Source: Lotus japonicus | Taxonomy: Eukaryota; Streptophyta; Magnoliopsida; Fabales; Fabaceae | NCBI RefSeq assembly: GCF_012489685.1 | Contig: NC_080043.1 | Location: 560,501 to 624,500 of the forward strand | Direction of reading: 5' to 3' | DNA: 64,000 bases | In this document: piece after piece, positions 10,967 through 22,195 of the stretch | How positions within the stretch are numbered: position 1 is the stretch's first letter | How the letters are laid out: every line of letters begins with the position of its first letter | Position numbers and translations under genes: made by a program | The notes under the pieces: generated by a model | The model's input: the letters and a program-made list of their open reading frames with translations, nothing else | Databases searched by the model: none | What the model was told of the DNA's origin: nothing

Positions 10967-11834
10967 ATTTATATATTTTTTTAGAATTAACTTTTTTATA
11001 TATATTTTTTTATAAATTACTATTGTAGTGGACCAATTTGTAAATTGTCCACCCTAGTGGACTATGTTACTTTAAACTTCTATTTTGGTGTGCTAATTCT
11101 ACTTTTGACAATGTTGAGATTTTTTTTTTGAAATTTGAAGTTATGGATATTGTTTTTTGTTTAATAGTATTATCTTATATATTATATATTTATGTTAAAA
11201 TAATATTATTTAATTTATAGCAGTAAAATTGGTTAGCCCACAGTTCAACTACGATTGAACTAATGAACTTTGAACCGGTACCCTCATCGATTTAATCATC
11301 GGTCCGGTTTTAATAACCTTGATAATTACTATAACAAGGAAGAAGGACTTTTACAAAAACAAGGTATTGCAACAATAAGAGCACTGCATCATGTAAGGGG
11401 TAAGTTATCAAGGCTACAGATTCTAGAGTTTAAATAAGTTGTAGCATTGTTTGAAAGCATTGAGAGGATACACTAGCGTAGTTAAACAAAGACAAATTCA
11501 TTAGTATTTGACTATTTGTTAACATAGACTTTACTAGGTAGGAAAACAAAGACCAATTCATTCATAACTCTCCTTTAAGTAGCCCTGCACAATTTGGCAA
11601 GCTAACTCGAGTGAAGATCACCTGTCACATGTTTCTGTCTTATTTCCCATCTTTCCACCAAAATATTCCAGAGCTAATGTTGTGTTTCAAGCTCCAAAAT
11701 AGTGAGAGAATACACTAGCCTTTCAAGCAAACACACTCATTGTGGAATCGCCAATTTTCCCCTGAACCTGGGAATTAAAGCAGAATAAGTGTTTGCTGAT
11801 GAGGAACATGGGGCTCAAGCTCAACAATGAAGGT

Positions 11835-11950
11835 AGTTTTTTTTTTGAGGTAAGATTCAAATTGCATTAATGAGAAATATCAGTCATTGCTAGGAAAAGA
11901 ATATGCTAATTTTGCAACATGCTGAGCCACACAATTTTGCTGCAACTTAA
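11835..11950 (-). mobile_element. LINE 3' end fragment
   Basis: On the minus strand the sequence reads NCVAQHVAKLAYSF, the usual end of a plant LINE RNase H domain, followed about 60 bases later by poly(A), seen as T at 11837-11847. This is a short fragment with no clear target duplication. Confidence 0.6.
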
Positions 11951-12076
11951 AAAAAAAACATTATTCAACTATTTTTTTAAAAAAAGAGGAGAACATGTTT
12001 TTGTTGAAATGAAAATGTGTTGAATGCTATCTTAATCTTTCGAAAGTTCTAGTGAGAGAACATTTTTGCCCATATA

Positions 12077-12118
12077 TGTGTGTGCGCGCGCGCGCGCTTA
12101 TGCGTGTGCGTGTGTGTG
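12077..12118. repeat. GT/GC alternating microsatellite
   Basis: A purine-pyrimidine alternating tract: TGTGTG, then seven CG or GC steps, then TGCGTGTGCGTGTGTGTG. Such tracts can adopt Z-DNA in principle. Confidence 0.85.
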
Positions 12119-12119
12119 A

Positions 12120-13590
12120 AAATATGAAAACATAAGAATAAATTAAGAAAAATATTTTTATATGAAAAAATAAGAATAAATTATGACTATGAGAACAAAC
12201 TTAAAAATTCACAATCATTAGATGTTATTATGAACGGTCAAAATTAAAATAAGTTAATTGTCACATGACAACTTAAAAATGTCATGTGACTTTTTAAAAA
12301 AACTCATATGACTTCATGTTTTAATATCAATCATTCATAAGCAGATCTAACGATCGTGATTTATTCTTATATTCACATATAAAAATATTTTTCTCATACA
12401 TCATCTATATATTATAATATTAATTTATAATATTTAAAATTTATATTTTAATATATTAAATAAAGCATTTAGTATTTATTCAAGTCAATTTTTTTTTCAT
12501 TTTACATTCAATTCAATTTTACATATGTAATATTATATCATATTATATATATATATTCTACTATTAATTTATAATATTTATAATTCATAAATTAATATAT
12601 TTGATATAACATTTAATATTCATTCAAGTCAATTTAACATAGTTTACATATCTAATATTATTTTATTATATAGGTATATATTATACTATTTATTTATAAT
12701 GTTTATAATGTATATATTAATATATTAAATATAGAACTTAATATCCATTATGTACATATGTATATGGGTTCATGTTCAATAGTCTTTCAATTATCACCAA
12801 CCGAGACTCATGGGTGATGGCTTTCTCACGATTGCATGGATTTAGTGAAGTTCACAGAGTGGTTTTTGGGTGGCACCTAGATTGGAATTTCTTGGGTCTG
12901 GATTATTGATGGTTTGAGGGTGGACTAGGCAGTGCAAATATATGATCTTTTGTTTATTCGAAAAAAATTGAGTTGGTTTTATTTGCATAATCACAAGAAG
13001 CACACAGAGCAAGATTATAACATGCATGAGCTCGGATGGATATCAGTTTAATAGTAGAGTTTATTATTGGAGCTTATATGTAGACTACATAAACTCCAGT
13101 AAGGGCTTTTTTATTTGCATCCAAACAAGCATAGACATTATTCCAATCTTCAATATTAACTACGTAACTTAATTTGTGGATTGACCTGATTCTTGACTAT
13201 AATTTGCTCGATTCTTGGGTTCCTTTCTACTTTGAGAGGGATTTAAGATGAATTGATGGTATGATTACATTATTTTTGGGATTCTTCTCTATTTATTTTG
13301 GGTAAAATCTAAATTTGTTTATAAGATTTTGGATAAAATGAGGAATAATTCTACATAAACCATCCCACATCTCCTTTTTTAATAACTTTTTTTCATAATT
13401 TAATTAATACCCTTTTTTTAACCTATTTAATTAAAAATAAAGAAAACAAAATGGTAGGGCCAAAGTAGGTGTTCACAAGGGATTACTTTACAATTGCATA
13501 GATAATTTGAAAGAAATATAATATTTTATTTCAATTCATAACATAATTATTCCATAGGTGGATACATAATCCGTTGAAAGAAATTAGATA
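12120..13590. other. AT-rich intergenic sequence
   Basis: Extremely A/T-rich sequence between 12120 and 12760 contains diverged direct repeats. The block TTCAAGTCAATTT...ACAT...TAATATTAT recurs at roughly 12480-12560 and 12625-12690. No gene was recognised before the defensin-like locus. Confidence 0.4.
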
Positions 13591-13592
13591 AA

Positions 13593-14110
13593 TCATATAC
13601 CATGAAACTTATTAGGTTTTCCTAAGCTTGGAGACTCACAATTATAATCACAAAAACACAAGGTATAGAAACATGACCCTTCTCCATCTTTATGCTTGGC
13701 TTTACACTTCTTGTCACAACTGGGACTTCCGGCAGCATCACATACACCTAAAAAATCTTCATCACATGTTTCTCTTGGGTCATCACATTCGTAAATACAA
13801 AAGCATTGGTTTTTGTTACAGACACCCTGTCCATGACTACGCACACTTTTACACACTTTGTCACAATCTCCTGCGGAATTACACTGGCCCATAAGATCAA
13901 AACATATAATTTCCCCTCTATTTCACCTGCGATCCAAAGCATAAAACACCCAAAAATTAAATAAATAAAACAAAATTTGATGAAGATAAATAGACAGTAC
14001 TGAGGTTTCGCATCAATTTTATTTGAATTAATCATCAAGATGTTACAAGAGACTTACCGGCTATAACAAGAAGCAAGGTGATAAACAAATTAAGGAAAAT
14101 ATTTTGCCAT
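13593..14110 (-). pseudogene. Two-domain defensin-like (DEFL) gene, leader disrupted
   Basis: A 99-codon minus-strand frame (13892 to 13593) encodes two consecutive cysteine-rich units. Cys positions are 4, 10, 14, 25, 30, 32, 36 and then 43, 51, 59, 63, 74, 79, 81, 85. Each unit has C-x3-C and C-x-C spacing as in plant defensin-like secreted peptides. Upstream, 14058-14110 looks like a signal-peptide exon with a good donor (GTAAGT) and an acceptor CAG before 13926. The hydrophobic frame, containing FLNLFITLLLVIAG, has no ATG in phase, and the ATG at 14110 runs into a stop after six codons. A second frame change separates the spliced leader from the cysteine frame. In the cysteine frame a further Cys precedes the first Met, so that Met is probably not the true start. 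This fits a pseudogene with an intact mature region; sequence error is the alternative. Such peptides are usually antimicrobial or signalling molecules. Confidence 0.6.
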
Positions 14111-14114
14111 GGGG

Positions 14115-16650
14115 TTCACCATTATTTGAAATATTTTTCCTAATAGTTTCTCGATTTTAATTCTCAAATATTTCATATGTGATACTTATATATAGTTTAA
14201 CCAAAATTTTTGTGCATTGATTAGAGAATTTAATATTTAATTTTAAAACATTAACTATAGTTCAATGTTGTGGTTGAAACTTCTTCAAAAATGGATACAA
14301 AGGAATTAGAAGTCATAAGTTCTAAATTAATTTGGAAGAATAATAAATGCTATGTTTGACTTTTTTATTTATTTAAATGCGTTATGGTTGATTTTTTTTT
14401 CATAGGACAAAGTTAGTTGTTAATTGTTAGTAAATTAGTTCCTTCACCAGGATTCGAACCCTGGCCCTTCACCCTTGGTTGATATACTAATTAACATACA
14501 AGATATATTAATCGTGCATTGAATAGTTTATTTATAATATTTTTTAACATTCTATAAAAAAGTACTATAGTTGAAATAAATAAATAAATATTAAAATATT
14601 TTTTAAGTATAAATATAATATAATAAAAATGTTTAATTGATACATTAATACATAGCAATAAAGTTCTCTTTTGTGTAAATAATTAATATTACTAAAACTT
14701 AATAATTGATATTTAATAATTAGCATTGAAGTAATTTTAACAGTTTAATAATTTATTTCTTTAATAATTTAAAAATAATTAAGTTAATTTGAAACATTTT
14801 AAATTAAGTAATAAGTTTTTAAGATCATCACATCATTTGTAATAGCAATATTTTTTATACTTTTTACCATGGAAGACATTTTTAGGAGGGACAAACAGAG
14901 TTTCTCAAATAGGTTTACACATGTCAGAATCAAGAAAAATAAAGTAATTTTAACTTTTACAAACATAATAATTTATAACTTTAATAGCGTAAAATATTGT
15001 TTAGTAAAATTAAATTTATTCAATGATGTCTTAAACTCTTAATTATTTTTCTCTAATATGCTCCCTCAAGTCATTTTTACTAATATATAATATATCAAAA
15101 TTATATTTAAACAATGTTTTTTCAAATAATACACTCACACATTCTAGTTAATATTAAATACAATTTTAAAACTATTTTATGTCAATTATTCATTAATAAA
15201 TATCATTTTATTATTAATTAATATTGCATATATTATGTTTATAACGGACATGTGGCAATGCTAGCGTGATACACTGATACTCCTTAAATCAGAATATCAC
15301 ATCAACCTTTAACAAATGTTTCTAGAATATAAAGACTACCATAATTCTTCTCCTCGTCTAAGTCAAACCTTTCGATGTATAAGTTAAAAACATAAAGAAT
15401 ATATAAAGGAAAAAAGATGTGATTTTTAAGTTGTTTGGATGAAGAGAAAAAAAAGTAAAATTAATAAAAAAATGGAGAACTAAACATGATTACGATACAT
15501 AATTATTATTTTATCCATCACATACAAATGTCTATACATAATTCAAATATCATTTTCAACTATATATTAAAGTTTAATGTGCATTTTTTAAAAACGTTTA
15601 ATGTGATTTATAAAGTAAAATTTAAAAATATTACTATTATTATAATTAAAATTTGTATTTAATTTCTAAATTACATCATTCAAATTAAATAATTATATAT
15701 TTGTTAAAAGAGGAATGAGGAAAAAAATTCAAAATGGAATAATTTTACAATGTACTAAGGGTAAGAATTATTAATGGTTCTTCTTGTGAGTGATGGATTA
15801 TAGGACTACAGCTTATTTTGCTTTCATTAGGTGTTCTACTTAATGACTAATAAAAAAAAAGATGGGTTCATGTTCAATGGTCTCTATACTTCAAAAATTT
15901 GCGAGCACAGAACAACTTTTTAAGTACTAGAAGTTATAAGGACAATGCAAATTGTAATTTACATTTTGATTCCCTTTAACTCTCACATCAAATATTCTTC
16001 TTCTTCTTTTTCCCTTTAGAAGGACAGTACTCTATTATTTCTGGAAAACTTGATATGTTGGAATCTAAAACTCTTGTGGCAACCACACTTAATGTTTTTT
16101 TCTTAACAAAAAAAAGAAAAGAAAACACTTTTTGTTTTTGGTATCTACTGTAGATTTGGATCAGGAGATTCATTTTTTATCGGCTCTTGATATTTGATCT
16201 ATCTACCGCACGCGCATTCGGTTCCAAAGTAAAGAATGTGTTGAAAATGGATCACTCTTTAGCCCACAGCCAAGGACCATTAATATTGGTCCATGTTATG
16301 GACCCAAATTGAGATGGAACTTTTCTTTTCTTTTTGGTGAGTCAAAGAGATGATAGAAACCATTCAAACTTTCAAAGGATCCTTCCTTATACACAAAAAG
16401 CGTTCAAAACACACGCGTGTAGCTGTATTAGTGTATTATATGATTAGATTTCCGGTGAATACAATATAGATCTATGTTAACATATCAAAATCTGATATTT
16501 TTAGTTCACAATAAATTTAACATGACAAATTCTTTTTGTTTTTTTATAAATTGAAAGACATGACATCAATTTTTTTTTTGAAACAAAAAAAAAGACATCA
16601 AGTACGTTATCTCTAACACCAAATCAAATATGAACTTTGATATCACAATC
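14115..16650. other. AT-rich intergenic sequence
   Basis: About 2.5 kb with no gene. Near 14440-14500 a GGATTCGAACC block resembles a pol III B box, but no tRNA fold surrounds it; it is probably a decayed retroelement. Near 16535-16605 an 8-base repeat GACATCAA flanks a T-run/GAAAC/A-run insertion that could be another retroposon tail. Confidence 0.4.
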
Positions 16651-16661
16651 TTATTTTTTTT

Positions 16662-17901
16662 GGCTTAATTGCACTTTTAGTCCCCAACTTTGGCCTTCCT
16701 GCAAAAATCGTCCCCAAACTTTAAAATTAGCAAAAGACATCCCTAACGTTTAACCCCGGTTGCAAAATTGGTTTTCCGTCCACTTCCATCCAATATTTAA
16801 CGAATTTTGGGATAAAAATTAAAAAAAAAAACAAAAACCTAGAAATTGATGAATGTTCATCTTCTTCAAAGAACAAAGCAACCCATAAATAATGAAGAAG
16901 CAACAACAGAGCCACCACCCCCAATCTCACCCACACCAAGCCACCACCGTACCCCAACCACCAACAAAACCCATAGAACCCCAAAACCCCAACGCAGATC
17001 AGGTCTTCACTCCTTCTACCTTCTCACTTCCCTTTTCCTTCAAACACAGGAACAAAAGCTTCAAGTTTTTCAACCCAAATCAAATAAGAAATATTAAAAC
17101 TTGAAGCTTTTTAACACAGCAAACCCAATACTCGGTCTTCTCATTTCCAGATTCCACAAGATTGAGTTTTGTTCCTGGGATTTGATGAAATCGACGGTTT
17201 CCAGATTCAACATTCTCTCTCATTCAATGGTGGTTTTTCAATTTGGACCCTAGATCTGGAATTGATGAAGATCCGTCCCTCACCTTCACTTAATCAGAGA
17301 CTCAAAGTTGAGTAAAATCATCAATTCACGAAATTCCCCCTCACTTGTGATGCATATGAAAACTTGGAGAAGTGGGTATTTTTCCAGATCTGTTGGGTCT
17401 GTGATGCCTCTGAATTTTTTCCAGACCTGGTTGCGTAGAGAAGTGAGAGAATTTGGATGGAGAAGTGGCTATTTTTCAAGATCTGGTTTGTCAATTTGCA
17501 AGTTTTGGAGAATATTGATACTTGTGGAGAAATTTGTTTCAGTTCTGTGCAAGAGGGAGGGAGTGTGACTACATGAGAGAGAAGATTTTTGTTTTTTTGG
17601 TTAATATTTTTGGATGAGAAAGCTTAATTTTGATTTACTCATTTATATGAAGATGAAGGAAAAATGAGATGAAGATTATGAATTTTTGGGTTTTTAATAT
17701 GAAGATGATGAATGTTTCAGAGACTAAATTTTTTAATTAATTTTTTGAGGAATATTCCGTTAGTTTTTTGATGGAATTGGACGGAAAACCAATTTTGCAA
17801 TCGGGTGTAAACGTTAGGGACGTTTTTTTTGCTAATTTTAAAGTTTGGGGACGATTTTCACAGGAAGGCCAAAGTTGGGGGACCAAAAGTGCAATTAAGC
17901 C
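16662..17901. mobile_element. Mutator-like element with 145-bp TIRs
   Basis: The left end GGCTTAATTGCACTTTTAGT is the inverse of the right end, and the similarity continues for about 145 bases into each arm with few differences and small gaps. The 1.24-kb element is flanked by TATTTTTT-type sequence on both sides (about 16652-16661 and 17902-17911), close to a 9-10-bp target duplication blurred by T-run slippage. The interior includes a C-rich stretch at 16900-17000 and short repeated blocks near 17380 and 17470, with no transposase. Long TIRs and target size suggest a non-autonomous TIR-MULE. Confidence 0.75.
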
Positions 17902-17911
17902 TATTTTTTAT

Positions 17912-19680
17912 ATATATCATTTTCGCATATTTTTCTTTATATCTCTTTCATTTATTCTTTCACATCATTTATTTCTCTCTTTTTTATTCATATATCTCTC
18001 TAACACTTTGTTTGTTGAAGATGAAATAAAAGAAAGAGAGAAATGCAAGAAAGAGAGATAGGAGAGAGGTGGGTGAGGTTGCCTTACTTGGTTAGCATTT
18101 TTAGTAGGTGAGAGCAGTAGCACGCAGATGAGTTGTCCCTCCTTAGTCACCCCTAAATTCTAGAAATTTCTAAAAAATAAATTAAAGAAGAGTTCCACGG
18201 GAGTAAGGCACCACTTTACCATCTATAAAGAATGAATGCCATGTTTATATTATCAAAAAGCTAGAGAATACAACTATTGTGTATGTATATACACGGCAAC
18301 AAACTGATTAAATAACAAAAAAAAAATAACTTTTACCTATACAATAGTTAAATAATAAACTAATTCAAATTTGAAAATCAAATCCTTAGTTGTTACTTTA
18401 TACGTTTACACAAGCACCTACTTTGTTTTCTTTTAACTAAACACGTATGTAGATCTTTGCCTACAAGATTGAGGCACTTTTGTACTGATAATATTTTGGT
18501 GCGGAAGAAATATTTTATGGTTTTTCTCTTTAATTATTTGTCATGTACCTAAGATATGCAACTTTTTCTACTTCCTGATTTTGAGAGCGCACACAATTAT
18601 AGTCTTTTTGTTGATTATGATATTTTGTTCTCACCAAAATACTTATTAGTCGGTTAGTATCTCTTGCACTCAAATTAATCTTATAGTTCTTATTCTCACT
18701 AAAAACTTATGTGTCTTTTTTACACATTATTTATTTAATAAAAAATTAAAATTTTCTTATAAATGATGTTCTTTTAAATCTTAATTAATCCCCTATTCTA
18801 AAATTCTTAAAAGAGATTGAGTGTATGTTTTTTTGCACTTTTCAATCTGTTCGTTTTTTGCGAATATATAACACATACTTTTTTTTTTGTTTCTTGTAGT
18901 TAGTGCCGTTTAGAACCACCACCAATTTGCATTATGTCAGCCAACTTTATTTTCTTTGTATTTTAAAATAATTTTTAATCAAAAGTTGAATTTTTTTTCT
19001 TTTCCACTTCATTATTTCTCTTCTCTCCCTCCTTATCTATAACATTACAAACAAGCCATAAACTTACTCTATTTATCGTTTATTTCTCTTTACTTACCTT
19101 CTCTCTTCTCAACTCTCTTCTATATCTATTTTCTCGACCAAACAAAGTATAAAAGTGGAGATGTGTGGAAGCAATATTTTCCAATTAATATGCATGTAGA
19201 CCAAGTGGCGCGAGATAACGTGGGACCCAGCGTGACACACAGTCACTTGTACTCACTGACTCTTGTCTTATTTAGAACGTGTCTTGTCAGTACTAGAAGA
19301 ATATTACGTGGTGAGATGGGTCCCAAATCGTTGAACTTTTGATCTTGCGTGGCAACATGTCGTCGCATGCTTTCTGCCACGGAATGGTTCTTCCTCACCG
19401 CACCTTCTACGGTCTTCATTTTTCCATAGTACGATATATCCAATTATTTATAAACCATACCATGATCGATCTTCACGTTAAATTATCATCATTTATCTAC
19501 ACTGATTTAGAATGAAATTATTCAGTCAATTAATAACTTTTATTCGACTAGTTTTATATACAAATGCATTTACTTTTCCAAGCAACTTAATTCAGAGAAA
19601 ATTAATATGAAATTATATTAAATAACATATAAAAATTTTCATTTATCAAATTAAAGTATAATTTACTTTCGTTGTATATG
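17912..19680. other. Intergenic sequence, no gene recognised
   Basis: About 1.8 kb of A/T-rich sequence with a TCT-rich stretch at 17930-18000. No coding signal, transposon end or RNA gene was recognised. Confidence 0.4.
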
Positions 19681-19689
19681 TATTTATTA

Positions 19690-20717
19690 GAGTAAAATAC
19701 ACTCACCCCCTCAAGGTTTGCAAGAATGACACTCCACCCCATTGTTTTTTAAAATCTACACTCCACCCCATTTTTTATAAAGGCAAAATTTAATGACGAA
19801 AATGTTTTCGTCACTAATAAAAAATAATTACTAATTAGTTAAAATTTAAATAAATTAAATGCATATACACTATCATACATCAATTTATGAAAATAATTTT
19901 ACTGAATTAAATTTAAAAAAACCATTAACTCTGTCTGTTAAGTCCACGTCTCATTTATCTCCAAATCATATTTCTCACCACAAACGGTCACCACCAAACC
20001 TTTGCTCCCTTTAACACGACGACAACCATCCCAGAATGTGAAACCCCATGGCACCACCATGCCTCAAAGTTTTGTTGCGACCTGAACCCCAGAACGTGAA
20101 TCGCACATCCCCAAAGCCACTTGTTCAACTACTTGTTGTGAACTTCACCCCTTTAAGTTGTGAGCGAACGCTTTGTTGGTTTAAGATGTTGTTGGATTTT
20201 GTTAAAAACGGTGCTCCACCGCATCGTTGGGTTCTAATAACCTCCGATCCACTTCATATTTCTTAATTTTGTTTATCTATTTTCTTCACTCATTTGTGTT
20301 GCTTTTTGGGTCTACAATCCAATTTTAAAAATTGGAGGTATAAATAGATTATTTTGATTAAAATTGAATTATTACCAAATATGAAAACACAAGCATGTTT
20401 CACTATGTTCGAGATATGGTTTGTCAACCAGTCATGTGTGTTATTGCAGAATTTGCATTGTGAATTTACGGAGGAAGAACGCGATTGAGAGAATGAGGAG
20501 GACTGTGATGTTTTCATTTTTATATTTATTAGATTATATTGAAAATATTTTTTGAAATTATTGATTAACAATTTAAATAATAACTAATTATTAATGAAGA
20601 ATATTTTTCGTCACTAAATTTGCCTCTATATAAAATGGGGTGGGGTGTAGATTTTAGATAAAAATGGGGTGGAGTGTTATTCTAACAAAACTTGAGGGGG
20701 GTGAGTGTACTTTACTC
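19690..20717. mobile_element. TIR-MULE family A, copy 1
   Basis: The element begins GAGTAAAATACACTCACC and ends with its inverse, with terminal repeats of roughly 130 bases. It is flanked by perfect 9-bp duplications TATTTATTA at 19681-19689 and 20718-20726, the signature of Mutator-type transposition. The 1,028-bp element has no transposase frame. A short non-family frame near 20050-20266 is not convincing as a gene. A second copy lies at 38274-39425. Confidence 0.85.
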
Positions 20718-20726
20718 TATTTATTA

Positions 20727-21538
20727 TTGTGATTCGAATATGATCTTCAAATTATATACACTTAGATGATGACCGTAGAAGGTGAGTTTTTTCTTTCACA
20801 CTTTTTATGGTTCCATAATATTAAAAGCCAATATCAAATGGTTAAATAGAGAGAAAACATACAATTCTTCTTATACTAGTAAGAGAATAATGAAATAGAA
20901 AAACATATAAATGATAAGAGAATATGAGAGAATAAATGATGAAGAAAATGAATAAAATTCAAAGAGTACAATAAAAAAAACAAATTCTATTTTATTTTTT
21001 AATATTGTGTTTGTTCTCCTTCCTAGATAGAAACGGAGAGTAAAAACCTATATTTAACTAATTATTTAATGAGGAGTGCTATTCATTGCCAATAAAATCT
21101 CAACTAAACCACAATGAAACTAGTTAAGCCAATAAGAGAACAGAATGATCGAGGGTTAGCGGAAATCAAGGAGGCTAGAAATTGATTAAGTCACAAAAAA
21201 GTAATAAAATAAGAAAAGTAATTGTTTTAGGGTCTCCCCACTTTTACATTGGTGAAATTTTACACCACTTACTTTGACCGGTTATAATAGATTAACACAT
21301 TAACTTTTTTTTAAAAAAATATCATTAAAAATTTATTATATATTAAATTTCATTAAAAAATTGTGTTGATCTATTATAGGATAGCAGGTTAAAAAAATTG
21401 TATAAAATTACACTACTCTAAATGTTGTGCATATTTGATGTCACATTGTTTCATATAAAAAAATTTTAATAAAAAAATTCCAATAAATAGAATAGATTCA
21501 TCCTCGGAAAGAGAAAGAGATGAGTCTAAAATATTTAC
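20727..21538. other. Upstream region of NRAMP gene
   Basis: A/T-rich non-coding sequence with scattered purine-rich stretches. It includes the probable NRAMP promoter; beyond the TATA element I could not identify specific sites. Confidence 0.4.
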
Positions 21539-21545
21539 TATAAAT
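21539..21545 (+). promoter_or_regulatory. TATA box of NRAMP gene
   Basis: TATAAAT lies about 30 bases before a purine-rich stretch that would be the start of the first, non-coding exon. That exon appears to end at 21681 with a GTATGC donor, and splices to 22178 just before the start codon, giving an intron in the 5' leader. Confidence 0.5.
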
Positions 21546-22195
21546 GCAGGGAGATAGTGAAAGTACAAATCAGTTCAGTTCCGAAACAAACACTCACAAA
21601 ATCAGAAAAGAGAAGACAGAGTGGGTCTCACTCACTGTGTTCGTGTTACGGCACCGCAGTACTGTCTTCATTCTTTGTTTGGTATGCAATGCAATTCAAT
21701 CTTCTCTTCCATTTCAGTGTTGTCATTTTCATTTTCCTTGTGTTGCTCTCTGTTCCCTACAAATCTAATCAAACCCTCCCTATTCTGTCTTTGATCGATG
21801 CTTTCAGCTAATTATATTAGAACAAGTGATGCTTAAATTTCAACATTTGAAATTAGACACTGCATGTTGCTCTTAATAATATTGATCTTAATCAGAAATA
21901 TTAATTTTTTATTCAAATCTAGAATTGGGTTTTGCTTACTTGATCCTGAAATGTCAATATTCCATTTGTATTCATTTTACTGGTGCAGATACTGAGTTGT
22001 TTTAGACACACAAGTTGCTGTTCATCATTTTGATCTTAATTGGAAAGATTACTTTTTTACACGAATCTAGAATTGGCTTTTGCTTAACTCTGTTTTTCTG
22101 GCTTATTCCTTGGCTCTGAAGATTCGTTTTGGTTGGAATTGGATCCCAGTTGCATGAAAGATTTGTTTTGGCTGCAGGAAGGAAAAAAAGAGAAC

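Noticed and set aside
14440..14500. tRNA-like B box GGATTCGAACCCTGG
   Set aside because: No matching acceptor stem or cloverleaf on either strand; more likely a worn retroelement.
16535..16605. Third tail-only retroposon with GACATCAA flanks
   Set aside because: The repeat is only 8 bases beside homopolymers, and the inserted A and T runs do not match the TTTGAC tail.
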